Assembly (NCBI RefSeq): GCF_017742245.1
Contig: NZ_JAGHKO010000006.1
Coordinates: 1 to 64,000 of the forward strand
DNA: 64,000 bases
Reading direction: 5' to 3'
From: Niastella soli
GTDB lineage: Bacteria; Bacteroidota; Bacteroidia; Chitinophagales; Chitinophagaceae
Positions 44,505-53,081 of the stretch are shown here, piece after piece. The notes below the pieces were generated by a model. That model was given only the letters and a program-made list of their open reading frames with translations, was not told the DNA's origin and made no database searches. Position numbers and translations under genes: made by a program. The first letter of the stretch is position 1; each line of letters opens with the position of its first letter.

Positions 44505-45026
44505 ATGTCAAACTTTAAATACATAATTACAATTATCCTATTATCTGTCACGTCCATGTGCTTTGCCCAAAGAAAAAATTTTTCAGGAACTTGGATGTTA
44601 AGTGATCAGAAAAGTATTTCAGGTAACCTGTATCAGAATGGAGTTCCAAAGAAAATACATGTAAGGCAAGAAACTGAAAAGATGGATGTTGAAAAGACTA
44701 CATTTGGACAAGGCGACAATTATAACCAAGCTGTTGTAGAAACACTTTACTATAATGGTAAGCCTTTTAATGCAGTATCTCCTTCTAAAAAGAAAAAGGT
44801 AATCACCATGAAGTGGCTCAATAATTCGACCGGATTTGTTGTAACGGTACTCTTTAAAAACCCTATTGATAACAATAAGTTTGATATTAAGGTTACCGAT
44901 ACTTGGTCGTTGAACAATGAAGGTGATCTTATTTTTATACGAAAAAATGAAAATTTATTGAATGGTGAGATTTGGGAAAGTAGATCGGTTTATGAGAAGA
45001 AATCTGATAATGTTCAAGTGAATTAG
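44505..45026 (+). CDS. Small secreted beta-rich protein, lipocalin-like pattern
   Basis: This 173-aa protein has a signal peptide (about 1-21, ending CFAQ) and a repeated beta pattern starting FSGTWMLSDQKSI and ending GEIWESRSVYEKK, similar in outline to lipocalin-like secreted proteins. No firm family. It lies 45 bp after the thioredoxin-like gene. Confidence 0.6.
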   Translation: MSNFKYIITIILLSVTSMCFAQRKNFSGTWMLSDQKSISGNLYQNGVPKKIHVRQETEKMDVEKTTFGQGDNYNQAVVETLYYNGKPFNAVSPSKKKKVITMKWLNNSTGFVVTVLFKNPIDNNKFDIKVTDTWSLNNEGDLIFIRKNENLLNGEIWESRSVYEKKSDNVQVN

Positions 45027-45299
45027 GCTTTCAAGTATCGAACAGGGATACACGATTAAAATATAAGTCTATTAGTGTTAAAGTCAATTATTTTCCGTAT
45101 ATTAAATGGGATTTTAAAATTATACAATAAACAGGCCTAACCACAATTCCCACAAAATAATAGTGCTGTATTATAAAAAAACATGCAACGTTCATTTTTC
45201 TAAATAGGTTTTACCCTTATATAGGAATTGTCCATGTGGTAACTTATGTCTTTGCTTAGTGGTAATGATATAAAGAATGTAATGTTGAAATATGCTAAT

Positions 45300-48080
45300 A
45301 TGAAGTACTTCTTTTTATTGATCTATATTTTAAGTTCGCCTTTCCTTTTTTCTCAACAGCCGGTGTCTCAAAATGCCGGAACATTGTATCAGGGTGTTTC
45401 AAAACCTTCTAAACCTATCATTGATAGTGCTGCGGTTAACAATTGGCCACGTTTGGGTAATGAACCTTCAATTTCCAATGACGGAAACTATACTTCTTAT
45501 ATTGTTTATAATAAGCCTAAAGACGGGTACACACTTACTATTCAATCGACACAGAATAAGTGGAAAAAGGAAATGGTAAACGCTACACCTATTGGATTTT
45601 CCGGCGATAGTAAAACATTTGTTTGTCAAATTGGAGACACAATTTCGTTTATTTCATTAGGAATAAACGAAGCTCAGAAGTATGTTTCTGACATAAAATC
45701 ATGGAAACAGCCAAAATTTAATGACATGGGTTGGATGGGATGGCAATTAAGCCATAATCCAACAGAGCTCATATTGGAAAATTTTAACCGTCAAACTAGG
45801 CGTGTTTATAAGGACGTTAAAGAATATAGTTTTGATGAACAGGGAAAAAAGTTGCTGCTATATACGGTTTCAAACAGCCTGATATGGGTGGATTTAGAAC
45901 TAGAAATATCAAAAACTATTTGGTCAGCCACTGATATGGGTAAAACGGGGGGCTCTGCAAATAACTTCACTTTTGACAGGCAAGGCTCTCAACTTGCTTT
46001 TGTGGTACGATACATTTCTTCTCAGCAGTCAGAATCAAACGAAATATGGTATTACAACCTGAGAATGGATAAGGCAGTAATGAAAGTATGCAACCAGTCT
46101 GCCGGTGTGGACTCTTTCTTAACTTTGACAAATAGTATTAGATTTAGCAATGATGGCAAGCACATTTATACCTTTTTAAAGAAAGTGCCCGATCCTAAAC
46201 CAAACTTGATCGCTGGAAAGTTGGACGTATGGAATTATAAAGATACAATTCTTCAATCTTCCCAAAAGAATCAGGGTATGATGATTGATCCTGGTGAATA
46301 CCAGGCTGTGATTGCAGTTAACAATGACAAAGTCATAAGATTATGTGTTGATATCGGTGATTTTATAAAGGTCCCCGTGTTGGAGGGAGAATATTTTATT
46401 GTGGGAAATAATACTCAGGGTGACCGCTTCTGGTTGAACCAACAGGATATTAATTGGCTTGTTTCATTAAATGACGGTACACGAAAAATACTGCCCTTTA
46501 AAGGCGGGAACAGATTTTTATTCTCCTCTGATGGGCGGAAGTTAATCTATTATGATAATGATAGTCATAATTATTTTTCCTATGATATACAAATGAGTAC
46601 TAAGATAAATCTGACCGCTTCCTTGCCAAGGATGTTCATGGAAGAAACAGATAGATATGATCATGCTGACAAAGTTCATAATGCGGTAGGAATAGCCGGA
46701 TGGTTAGACTCGGGTAAAAAGGTGTTGGTATACGATGATTATGATATCTGGGCATTGGATGTTGACGGAAAAAGCAATCCGGAAAATATAACGAATGGCT
46801 ACGGTCGCAAGCATCATATTAAATTCCGGTTAATGGCAATGGAACTGGGAAAAAAGCAGGATTGGGTGATTACCGCTTTTAATATTGATAACAAAGAAAA
46901 CGGTTTTTATAGAATTGACAGGGAACGGCATGGCAACCCTCAATTGTTGGTAATGGGGCCATACACTTTTTATCATTCAAATATCAGTACCTTAGGCGGG
47001 CCAGAACTTTCGCAGGCCTTGATACCATTAAAAGCACGTTATGCAAATAAATGGATTGTGAAAAGGGAAAGTTCAACGCAATCTCCGAATCTTTTCTTAA
47101 CAGAGGATTTTCAAACATTTCAACCGCTAACAGATCTGGAGCCAGAGGCTTCATATAATTGGATAAGATCGGAGCTTGTGAATTGGAAACAGCCAGACGG
47201 ATATAATACACAGGCTATATTATACAAGCCTGAAAATTTTGATCCGCGAAAAAAGTATCCGGTATTGTTTGTTATTTACATGCAACTTTCACAACGGTTA
47301 AATGAATTTCCTTTGCCTGACTATTCAGGAGGTCCAATAAATATTCCATGGTTTGTGAGCCAGGGGTACTTGGTCTTTACACCGGATATTCATTTTACAA
47401 AAGGAAGAAGAGGAGCAAACGCCCTGACTACTTGTTTATCGGGAGCGCAGGTGTTAGCTAAACTTTCGTATATAGATACCTCGAAAATGGCGGTAGTTGG
47501 ACATAGTTTCTCAGGATTAATGGTTAATTATATAGTAGCCAATTCCCATTTTTTTGCTGCAGCGCTTGCCGGATCAGGGACCAGTGATGAAATTAGCTCA
47601 TCGTTACAATTAAGTGGATATGGGTTAAAGAAAACAATTAGCCGCTTAAGTAATGCTGAAACCAGGATGGGGGCTAGTTTATGGCAACGTCCGAGTTTGT
47701 ATATTGCAGAATCCCCTGTTTTGAAAGCCCAAATGGTAACGACGCCGTTATTGTTGTTTCATAGTATGACTGATGGCCTGCCTTGGGAACAATCCATCGA
47801 AATGTTTATAAGTTTGCGTAGAAATAGCAAAAAAACGTGGTTGTTGCAATATGATGATGCGGGCCATGTTGCTTTCGGAAAAGATGCCGAAGATTTTACT
47901 ATTAGAGTTAATCAATTTTTTGATCATTATCTTAAGGATAAACCTGCGCCTCGATGGATGACCAGTGGTATTAGGGCTTCTCACAGGGGCATTGATTACG
48001 GTTATGAATTAGATTATAACGGTAAATGTGGAACAGATTGTAAAGTGTGTAATTCTTTTTCAAGAAGGAAAAATAAGTAA
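45300..48080 (+). CDS. Secreted S9 (prolyl oligopeptidase-type) peptidase
   Basis: The ATG at 45300 begins a signal peptide (MKYFFLLIYILSSPFLFSQQ); an earlier ATG at 45246 adds 18 non-signal residues. The 926-aa protein has a beta-propeller N-terminal half (WPRLGNEPSISNDGNYTSYI, LSHNPTELILENF and similar) and an alpha/beta-hydrolase C-terminal half. The catalytic Ser is S736 (VVGHSFSGLM), with Asp in HSMTDGLPWEQS and His in YDDAGHVAFG. The last 30 residues are Cys-rich (CGTDCKVCNS). It probably degrades peptides taken up or processed by the SusC/SusD pair upstream. Confidence 0.9.
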   Translation: MKYFFLLIYILSSPFLFSQQPVSQNAGTLYQGVSKPSKPIIDSAAVNNWPRLGNEPSISNDGNYTSYIVYNKPKDGYTLTIQSTQNKWKKEMVNATPIGFSGDSKTFVCQIGDTISFISLGINEAQKYVSDIKSWKQPKFNDMGWMGWQLSHNPTELILENFNRQTRRVYKDVKEYSFDEQGKKLLLYTVSNSLIWVDLELEISKTIWSATDMGKTGGSANNFTFDRQGSQLAFVVRYISSQQSESNEIWYYNLRMDKAVMKVCNQSAGVDSFLTLTNSIRFSNDGKHIYTFLKKVPDPKPNLIAGKLDVWNYKDTILQSSQKNQGMMIDPGEYQAVIAVNNDKVIRLCVDIGDFIKVPVLEGEYFIVGNNTQGDRFWLNQQDINWLVSLNDGTRKILPFKGGNRFLFSSDGRKLIYYDNDSHNYFSYDIQMSTKINLTASLPRMFMEETDRYDHADKVHNAVGIAGWLDSGKKVLVYDDYDIWALDVDGKSNPENITNGYGRKHHIKFRLMAMELGKKQDWVITAFNIDNKENGFYRIDRERHGNPQLLVMGPYTFYHSNISTLGGPELSQALIPLKARYANKWIVKRESSTQSPNLFLTEDFQTFQPLTDLEPEASYNWIRSELVNWKQPDGYNTQAILYKPENFDPRKKYPVLFVIYMQLSQRLNEFPLPDYSGGPINIPWFVSQGYLVFTPDIHFTKGRRGANALTTCLSGAQVLAKLSYIDTSKMAVVGHSFSGLMVNYIVANSHFFAAALAGSGTSDEISSSLQLSGYGLKKTISRLSNAETRMGASLWQRPSLYIAESPVLKAQMVTTPLLLFHSMTDGLPWEQSIEMFISLRRNSKKTWLLQYDDAGHVAFGKDAEDFTIRVNQFFDHYLKDKPAPRWMTSGIRASHRGIDYGYELDYNGKCGTDCKVCNSFSRRKNK

Positions 48081-48244
48081 AAAAGCAGATCTGAATTTAT
48101 TATGCCTCATACGAGAATTAAAAGAATAAAGCATTACAATTTGTTTATCAAACTTAATAATCTAAATTTTATAAAAAAATGCGGACTTCAAAGTTGAAAC
48201 CCACATGTAAATTTGTAGAAAAAGACATTATAGTTGTAGTAGCT

Positions 48245-49430
48245 AGTATATGATCCGACAGTTAGGATTCTTTTTTTAGTAATTCTAGGGAAACGGATTA
48301 ATTGTTTTATGCTATGGGAGGAGTATCCTGCAGCATTTTTTGTTTAGCTAAAGGTAAGGTTTCTAAAAATGTCTGCATTGGAGTTCTGCCGAAGCAGTAT
48401 TTACCTGAATGTGTACGCTGGTTGTTATACTCGTCTAACCACAGATCCAGGTCAGCCTGCAGTTCATCAAGCGTGTTGTAGATTTTCTTACGGAAGGTAA
48501 TTGCATAGAACTCTTCCTGCATGGTGCGATGCAGTCTTTCGCAAATGCCATTGGTTTGTGGCGATTTAGCTTTTGTTTTGGAGTGATCTATATCTTCAAG
48601 AGCAAGATAGAGTTCATATTCGTGGTGTTCTCTGGCGCCACAATATTCAGTACCTCTGTCAGTGAGTACCCGTAACAGGTTAATACCGTGCTGTTCAAAG
48701 AAAGGAAGAACCCGATCATTGAGTGTGTCCGCTGCAATTAGAGCATTCTTACGATCGTACAGTTTGGCTGTGGCTACTTTACTATAGGTGTCAATAAATG
48801 TCTGCTGATAGATGCGTCCAACGCCTTTAATAGTGCCAACATAGTATGTGTCCTGGGCGCCAAGATATCCTGGGTGGTGAGTTTCTATTTCGCCATGGGC
48901 CTGTTTTTCGTCTTTAGCCCTTTCAAGAGCTACAACCTGATCTTCGGTCAGCACCAGGCCTTCCTGGGCTGATTTGACCTCTAATGCCTTCAGGCGCTTA
49001 CGGAAGGTTTCCAGGTCGTGGCGTAACCAGACACATCTGACACCAGCCGGGGAGATAAATATTCCCTTCTTTTTCAATTCATTGCTCGCTCTGAGTTGCC
49101 CATACGCAGGCTTGTCTATCGCCATAGCCAGAACGGCTTCTTCAACAGGCACTTCTATTCGATTTTTTAAATTAGGTTTACGACGGCTTACTTCCTGTAA
49201 GGCCGCTTCACCTCCTTGCTCATAAAGTTCCTGGTAACGATAGAATGTATCCCTGGAGTAGCCGAATAACTTACAGGCTTGAGATACATTGCCTAACTCT
49301 TCGGCCAGCTTTAACAGGCCTACTTTACCCTTAATTAATTTAACTTGCGTGTTCATGATTTGACAGCTTTTGGGATTACTTAATTGTGTAGTTACTTTAA
49401 AGTTAATCCCAAACTGTCAGATCATATCGG
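48245..49430. mobile_element. IS481-type insertion sequence
   Basis: The element contains a single transposase gene. Imperfect terminal inverted repeats read TGATCCGACAGTTAGGATT (from 48251) and, on the other strand, TGATCTGACAGTTTGGGATT (from 49424). The match extends outward by ATA. AGCT occurs just outside on both sides (48241-48244 and 49431-49434) and may be a 4-bp target duplication. It sits between the S9 peptidase gene and the peptide cassette. Confidence 0.8.
48307..49356 (-). CDS. IS481-family transposase (DDE integrase core)
   Basis: This 349-aa protein has an N-terminal HTH (GNVSQACKLFGYSRDTFYRY) and an rve-type catalytic core. Candidate catalytic residues are D169 (GAQDTYYVG), D233 (VLTDRGTEY) and E273 (TNGICERLHR). 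The frame is intact, so the IS may be active or recent. Confidence 0.93.
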   Translation of the reverse strand: MNTQVKLIKGKVGLLKLAEELGNVSQACKLFGYSRDTFYRYQELYEQGGEAALQEVSRRKPNLKNRIEVPVEEAVLAMAIDKPAYGQLRASNELKKKGIFISPAGVRCVWLRHDLETFRKRLKALEVKSAQEGLVLTEDQVVALERAKDEKQAHGEIETHHPGYLGAQDTYYVGTIKGVGRIYQQTFIDTYSKVATAKLYDRKNALIAADTLNDRVLPFFEQHGINLLRVLTDRGTEYCGAREHHEYELYLALEDIDHSKTKAKSPQTNGICERLHRTMQEEFYAITFRKKIYNTLDELQADLDLWLDEYNNQRTHSGKYCFGRTPMQTFLETLPLAKQKMLQDTPPIA

Positions 49431-49458
49431 AGCTATTTCATTATAGTCTATATCTAAC

Positions 49459-49743
49459 TTATTCTTCTACAATTGTTGTGGAATTTTGAGTTGTAGTTGT
49501 CAGGTTAATGCAGTCGGACGCTGCCGTTATTGGAGCACCGTCATCCTTAGTTGTACGATATAATAGAACGGGTGTTCCAAAAACAGAAGACATGTGCGCT
49601 CCGGCGAAAATGGGTACTAAAGTATTGGCGCCATTGGCAGTTCCTGCACAAAGTTTTCCAAACCTTTTGGCTTTTGAAGCCAATAGTCCGCCACCAATAG
49701 AGAAAATTGCAACTGATAACAACATGACTTTTGCTATTTTCAT
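49459..49743 (-). CDS. Secreted two-cysteine peptide B (DUF6520-like)
   Basis: This 94-aa precursor has a signal peptide (MKIAKVMLLSVAIFSIGGGL; cleavage near 22) and a mature part of about 72 residues with C32 and C78, a FGTPVLLYRTTK block and the tail LTTTTQNSTTIVEE. It is a close paralogue of the 95-aa peptide encoded just upstream; C-terminal halves are nearly identical. It resembles small DUF6520-type secreted proteins common in Chitinophagaceae, whose role is unknown. The two Cys are placed to form one disulfide, and the Thr/Ser-rich tail could be glycosylated by the linked transferases. Confidence 0.75.
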   Translation of the reverse strand: MKIAKVMLLSVAIFSIGGGLLASKAKRFGKLCAGTANGANTLVPIFAGAHMSSVFGTPVLLYRTTKDDGAPITAASDCINLTTTTQNSTTIVEE

Positions 49744-49753
49744 AAAAATGTAC

Positions 49754-49767
49754 TTTTACAATCAAAG
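49754..49767 (-). promoter_or_regulatory. Conserved motif before peptide B
   Basis: In the sense direction CTTTGATTGTAAAA ends about 10 bp before the ATG. Thirteen of its bases occur at nearly the same distance before peptide A (50253-50265). It is part of the duplicated unit and could affect initiation or transcription. Confidence 0.5.
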
Positions 49768-49882
49768 GATTAAAGTTTGTAACTTACCGAGATGGGTAAG
49801 AAAAAAGCATTGTGTATGTAAGTAAACGAAAGGGATGAGAATCACTTAAAAGACTACTTTGCTCCATAAGGTACCTTCTAAA

Positions 49883-49912
49883 GAGGCTGTATCATACTTT
49901 TGATACAGCCTC
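49883..49912 (-). terminator. Hairpin between the two peptide genes
   Basis: GAGGCTGTATCA (49883-49894) and TGATACAGCCTC (49901-49912) are a perfect 12-bp stem with a 6-nt loop. It follows peptide A in the minus direction and may terminate part of the transcript or stabilise it. The T-run is short. Confidence 0.6.
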
Positions 49913-49953
49913 ATAAAATTAATAGTATAAGATATTGCCTTCTGTAGGGTATC

Positions 49954-50241
49954 TTATTCTTCTACAATTGTTGTAGAATTTTGTGTGGTAGTTGTCAGGT
50001 TAACGCAATCAGCGGCTGCGCTAATTGGAGTACCATTAGCTTTGGTGGTACGGTACAGTAAAATTGGTGTTCCACTTGGTGCGGATACGTGTTGTCCTGA
50101 AAATGTGGGGACTAATGTATTAACGCCATTAGCAGTACCAACACAAAATTTTTGATTGAATTTTGCTGCTTTGAAGGCTAATGCTCCACCTACTGCTGCA
50201 AAAATTGCAACTGACATCAACATGATTTTTGCACTTTTCAT
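49954..50241 (-). CDS. Secreted two-cysteine peptide A (DUF6520-like)
   Basis: This 95-aa precursor has a signal peptide (MKSAKIMLMSVAIFAAVGGA; cleavage near 22, after ALA) and a mature part with C33 and C79. Its sequence matches peptide B along its length (FCVGTANGVNTLVPTF versus LCAGTANGANTLVPIF; identical tails). It lies 182 bp after the thioredoxin-fold gene of the cassette. No catalytic motif is present, so it is more likely a product or substrate of the cassette than an enzyme. Confidence 0.78.
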   Translation of the reverse strand: MKSAKIMLMSVAIFAAVGGALAFKAAKFNQKFCVGTANGVNTLVPTFSGQHVSAPSGTPILLYRTTKANGTPISAAADCVNLTTTTQNSTTIVEE

Positions 50242-50252
50242 AATAAAATGCT

Positions 50253-50265
50253 TTTTACAATCAAA
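50253..50265 (-). promoter_or_regulatory. Conserved motif before peptide A
   Basis: In the sense direction TTTGATTGTAAAA lies about 11 bp before the ATG, the counterpart of the motif before peptide B. Confidence 0.5.
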
Positions 50266-50423
50266 AAGCTAAAGTCTAAATGGTTAATTTGCCTACTCTA
50301 AAGGTCTTGTGGTTTTCGGCTTCCCCACTTGTGCAGACATCCTTTTAGCAGTAAGGAATAGCACATTTCGAAACAGGTGGTCTGCTGCTAAAGCGAGACC
50401 ATTATTGCGCAATTATTTTATTT

Positions 50424-50912
50424 TTATTTAGCTAGTCTTTTTATCTGTTCCAGTGGCGTTTGTCCGACAAATAAAGCGTTCAGCTTTTTTTCTTTACTGT
50501 ATATAGCGATAGTGGGAACCCCAGGAACTTCGAAATAATGCGGAAAATAATTTGACTCATCGACACCAACAGTTATATTTTTGTATTTATTAAGATTGTA
50601 CTGTTTTGAGAACTGGATCATATCTGCAAATGGCATGGATGTGAATATGTAAAATTGAATATCCTTCACACGATCTATGTTATCAATGATCTCGGCCATT
50701 TGAGCCTTGGAATAGGGGCAATTAGGTCTAAAGTAAAAAAGGACTGATGGCTTACCTTCTTGAATATTCCCGGTGTTATATGAAAGACTATCGGATAACA
50801 AAAGTTTAAATGCAGGCAATAATTTTCCTTGGTGACGGGTTTTCTCGGGTGTCATTCCATGACATCCCATTAATAAAGCCAGAAAAATAATAGAGCAGAT
50901 TCCTTTCATCAT
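50424..50912 (-). CDS. TlpA-like thioredoxin-fold lipoprotein with monothiol CPYS site
   Basis: This 162-aa protein has a lipobox with Cys17 (LLMGC) and a thioredoxin fold: SVLFYFRPNCPYSKAQM and the cis-Pro loop FEVPGVPTIAIY. The active site is C65-P-Y-S68, so the second Cys of the usual CXXC is Ser. Monothiol forms can act as isomerases or reductases but cannot complete a normal dithiol cycle alone. It lies between the GT-C-like gene and the peptide genes, on the same strand, which suggests action on the two-Cys peptides. Confidence 0.82.
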   Translation of the reverse strand: MMKGICSIIFLALLMGCHGMTPEKTRHQGKLLPAFKLLLSDSLSYNTGNIQEGKPSVLFYFRPNCPYSKAQMAEIIDNIDRVKDIQFYIFTSMPFADMIQFSKQYNLNKYKNITVGVDESNYFPHYFEVPGVPTIAIYSKEKKLNALFVGQTPLEQIKRLAK

Positions 50913-50955
50913 AATTTTTTGAAAGTAAAAGATCGATTTAGGAGAAATGAGTTTC

Positions 50956-52497
50956 TTAGATGAATAGTTCGTTTGTTAAATTGGTTTGCGTGATATTATA
51001 CTTCCTGTCTTTCATAGCTACTGCCCATAACCAATCTATAAGTAACAGGGTCGATATGGTAGTTGTCAATATTGGAAAACTTTGAAATCTTAGTGCAGGA
51101 GAGGAGGCTCCAATTGTGAATCCTGCGTTCAATAACCAAAGAGTAGCAGAAAGGAGTATTATTTTATTGAACTTTGGATTGTGTTTCCACCCTTTTAATG
51201 TAAAGTAATAAAGAAGCAATATTAACATGACCAAGTTTATAATGCCTGAAAGGATTGGATAAAAGTTTAATACTGTAACATATTTGTCCTTGAACCGTGT
51301 TTTTACCTTTGTACTTTTGTAGGCAAACCAGTTTTTTGCTTGTTTTGTAACTGTGTTCTGTCCTGAATTATATGTTTCTAAAAATTCAATAGGTGGTGCA
51401 TAGTATTTATTTGCATTTGGCCATAGAAAATAACGGGCAAAATGTAATGGATACTGTTTTATGATGTATACTCCATAATCGTTATATAGTGGTCCCATGC
51501 TTGCCCACTTTTTAAGTTCACTAGCGCTTGTGTCGTTTTTAAAAAGGCTATCTCTATATTTCATCAAAGGCATTCCAGCTGACCACATATAAAAAGTGCT
51601 TGCCATTGCTGATTCAACTGGGAATTTTTTTGTGTCCCTAGTGCTGTCAAAATATTGACAGATCATTTTGTCTAATGCTGCATATCTCGGTGGCACGGGC
51701 TTGCGTTCAGAAATATTCACATAACGGTACGCATACATGGCATTATTTGCCCACTGCCAACCACTGAATGGAGAATACTGCCAGTAACCCGTAAGGTCTT
51801 TAAATTTATATGTAGTAAAGCCTATAAACCATCCACACAATAATATTCCTGTTGTTACGGCTGTTAACTTCGTTTTCAAATTAAATTTCGATAACAATAT
51901 GACAGCTGTCGATATAAATGGATATATAATGGCGTTATACCGTATTGTAAAGGTGATTGATAATGCCAATGTGTGCCAGATAATTACTCGCAAAGATGGT
52001 CTGCAAAGTATCCATAAAAGCAGAGCGAACCAATCAAGGCTTAGGGCCAGAAACAAACAATCGCTAGAAACTAAATTTGCGAGATGTAGAAGTAATGGAT
52101 TCAACACGAATATTGTTGTAACAATCGCTTGGAACAATTTCGATGAAGTATGAAAATAAAATATCGTAAAGAGTAAGAATAGAGAACTTGATTGTGCCAA
52201 GATGAATTGAAATGCAACCAGTATTGTGTCAGATTTAGAGAAAACACTGAACAATCTAAGGAAATTTGAGTAACCTATCATGTAAGTATTGATTGATAGA
52301 TTATCATTGGCTGCATCCAAATACGAAAACGAATCCCCATGGATAAAGCTGGCAAACGGATAAAAATATTTAAACACAGCAAACTGTATTACTATGGCCA
52401 CTGCAGCAAGTATTAATATAGTCCGGTTCCGCTTATTCTTAAAAAGGAAATCCTTAAACGAAACCTCTGTTGATGGCATAGTTGTCTCCTGATTCAT
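50956..52497 (-). CDS. Polytopic membrane protein, GT-C glycosyltransferase-like
   Basis: This 513-aa protein has a cytoplasmic N-terminus, about nine to eleven TM helices and a large periplasmic loop. After the first helix it carries FIHGDSFSYLDAANDN with D55, the kind of acidic motif seen in the first loop of GT-C/PMT-type transferases that use polyprenyl-phosphate sugars. An Arg in TIRYNAIIYP follows a later helix. It lies 43 bp before the thioredoxin-fold gene and 63 bp after the MauE-like gene. The fold assignment is from motif and topology only; substrate unknown. Confidence 0.6.
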   Translation of the reverse strand: MNQETTMPSTEVSFKDFLFKNKRNRTILILAAVAIVIQFAVFKYFYPFASFIHGDSFSYLDAANDNLSINTYMIGYSNFLRLFSVFSKSDTILVAFQFILAQSSSLFLLFTIFYFHTSSKLFQAIVTTIFVLNPLLLHLANLVSSDCLFLALSLDWFALLLWILCRPSLRVIIWHTLALSITFTIRYNAIIYPFISTAVILLSKFNLKTKLTAVTTGILLCGWFIGFTTYKFKDLTGYWQYSPFSGWQWANNAMYAYRYVNISERKPVPPRYAALDKMICQYFDSTRDTKKFPVESAMASTFYMWSAGMPLMKYRDSLFKNDTSASELKKWASMGPLYNDYGVYIIKQYPLHFARYFLWPNANKYYAPPIEFLETYNSGQNTVTKQAKNWFAYKSTKVKTRFKDKYVTVLNFYPILSGIINLVMLILLLYYFTLKGWKHNPKFNKIILLSATLWLLNAGFTIGASSPALRFQSFPILTTTISTLLLIDWLWAVAMKDRKYNITQTNLTNELFI

Positions 52498-52560
52498 CTT
52501 CGAATGAATTAATATTCAGTAATTAATTTTCCAGGTCTATAAATCTTCCTTCAGCTGCAG

Positions 52561-53028
52561 TTAGGAGTGAAATACCTTGTATTCAATTATGCTATTCCAT
52601 TCCTTGCCTGATTCTTTTTTTTCCTTTCTTTGCAGATAGATGGCCAACGCATTGAGTAAGACAAATACACTGTTAAATACTACATGGCCCTTCCACGACA
52701 ACAGCTCAATGATCCCGCCGCAGCTACAAGGCATCTCCGGGGCAACTATAAACATGGTGATAATATAAGCAGTGAATAGTGTCATGATTATGAACGATGC
52801 GTACAATCCTTTCAGGCGCCACCGGGGAATAACCAGCATCAGTACTATCGCAAACTCAACCACAGGTAACAGCACTGCAATTGGTGTAGCTGCCCATGAA
52901 AGAATAGGGGACATAGCCAGTTGCTCTTTGAAAACACTATAGTCCATTATCTTGGCAATGCCGGTGTATAGGAACAGAATAATATTAAGCACAGTAATGA
53001 TCTCAATGAGCGTGGTGCGCTTGATCAT
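52561..53028 (-). CDS. MauE/DoxX-like membrane protein
   Basis: This 155-aa protein has four TM helices and the MauE signature MPCSCGGIIELLSWKGHVVF with C101 and C103, plus LFLYTGIAKIMDY in the first helix. MauE helps form disulfides in methylamine dehydrogenase, but this family is widespread in Bacteroidota next to small secreted proteins and TlpA-like proteins. It probably moves electrons to or from periplasmic thiols. Gene order and spacing tie it to the peptide cassette. Confidence 0.85.
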   Translation of the reverse strand: MIKRTTLIEIITVLNIILFLYTGIAKIMDYSVFKEQLAMSPILSWAATPIAVLLPVVEFAIVLMLVIPRWRLKGLYASFIIMTLFTAYIITMFIVAPEMPCSCGGIIELLSWKGHVVFNSVFVLLNALAIYLQRKEKKESGKEWNSIIEYKVFHS

Positions 53029-53081
53029 ATGAACAAGTTTAAAATGGTGATCTTTCTTAGATGTTGACGCTAGTGTGTAGA

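Noticed and set aside
48226-49447. CATTATAGT direct repeats near both ends of the IS as target duplication
   Set aside because: They are not adjacent to the terminal repeats and lie at different distances (11 and 8 bp); AGCT next to the ends fits better.
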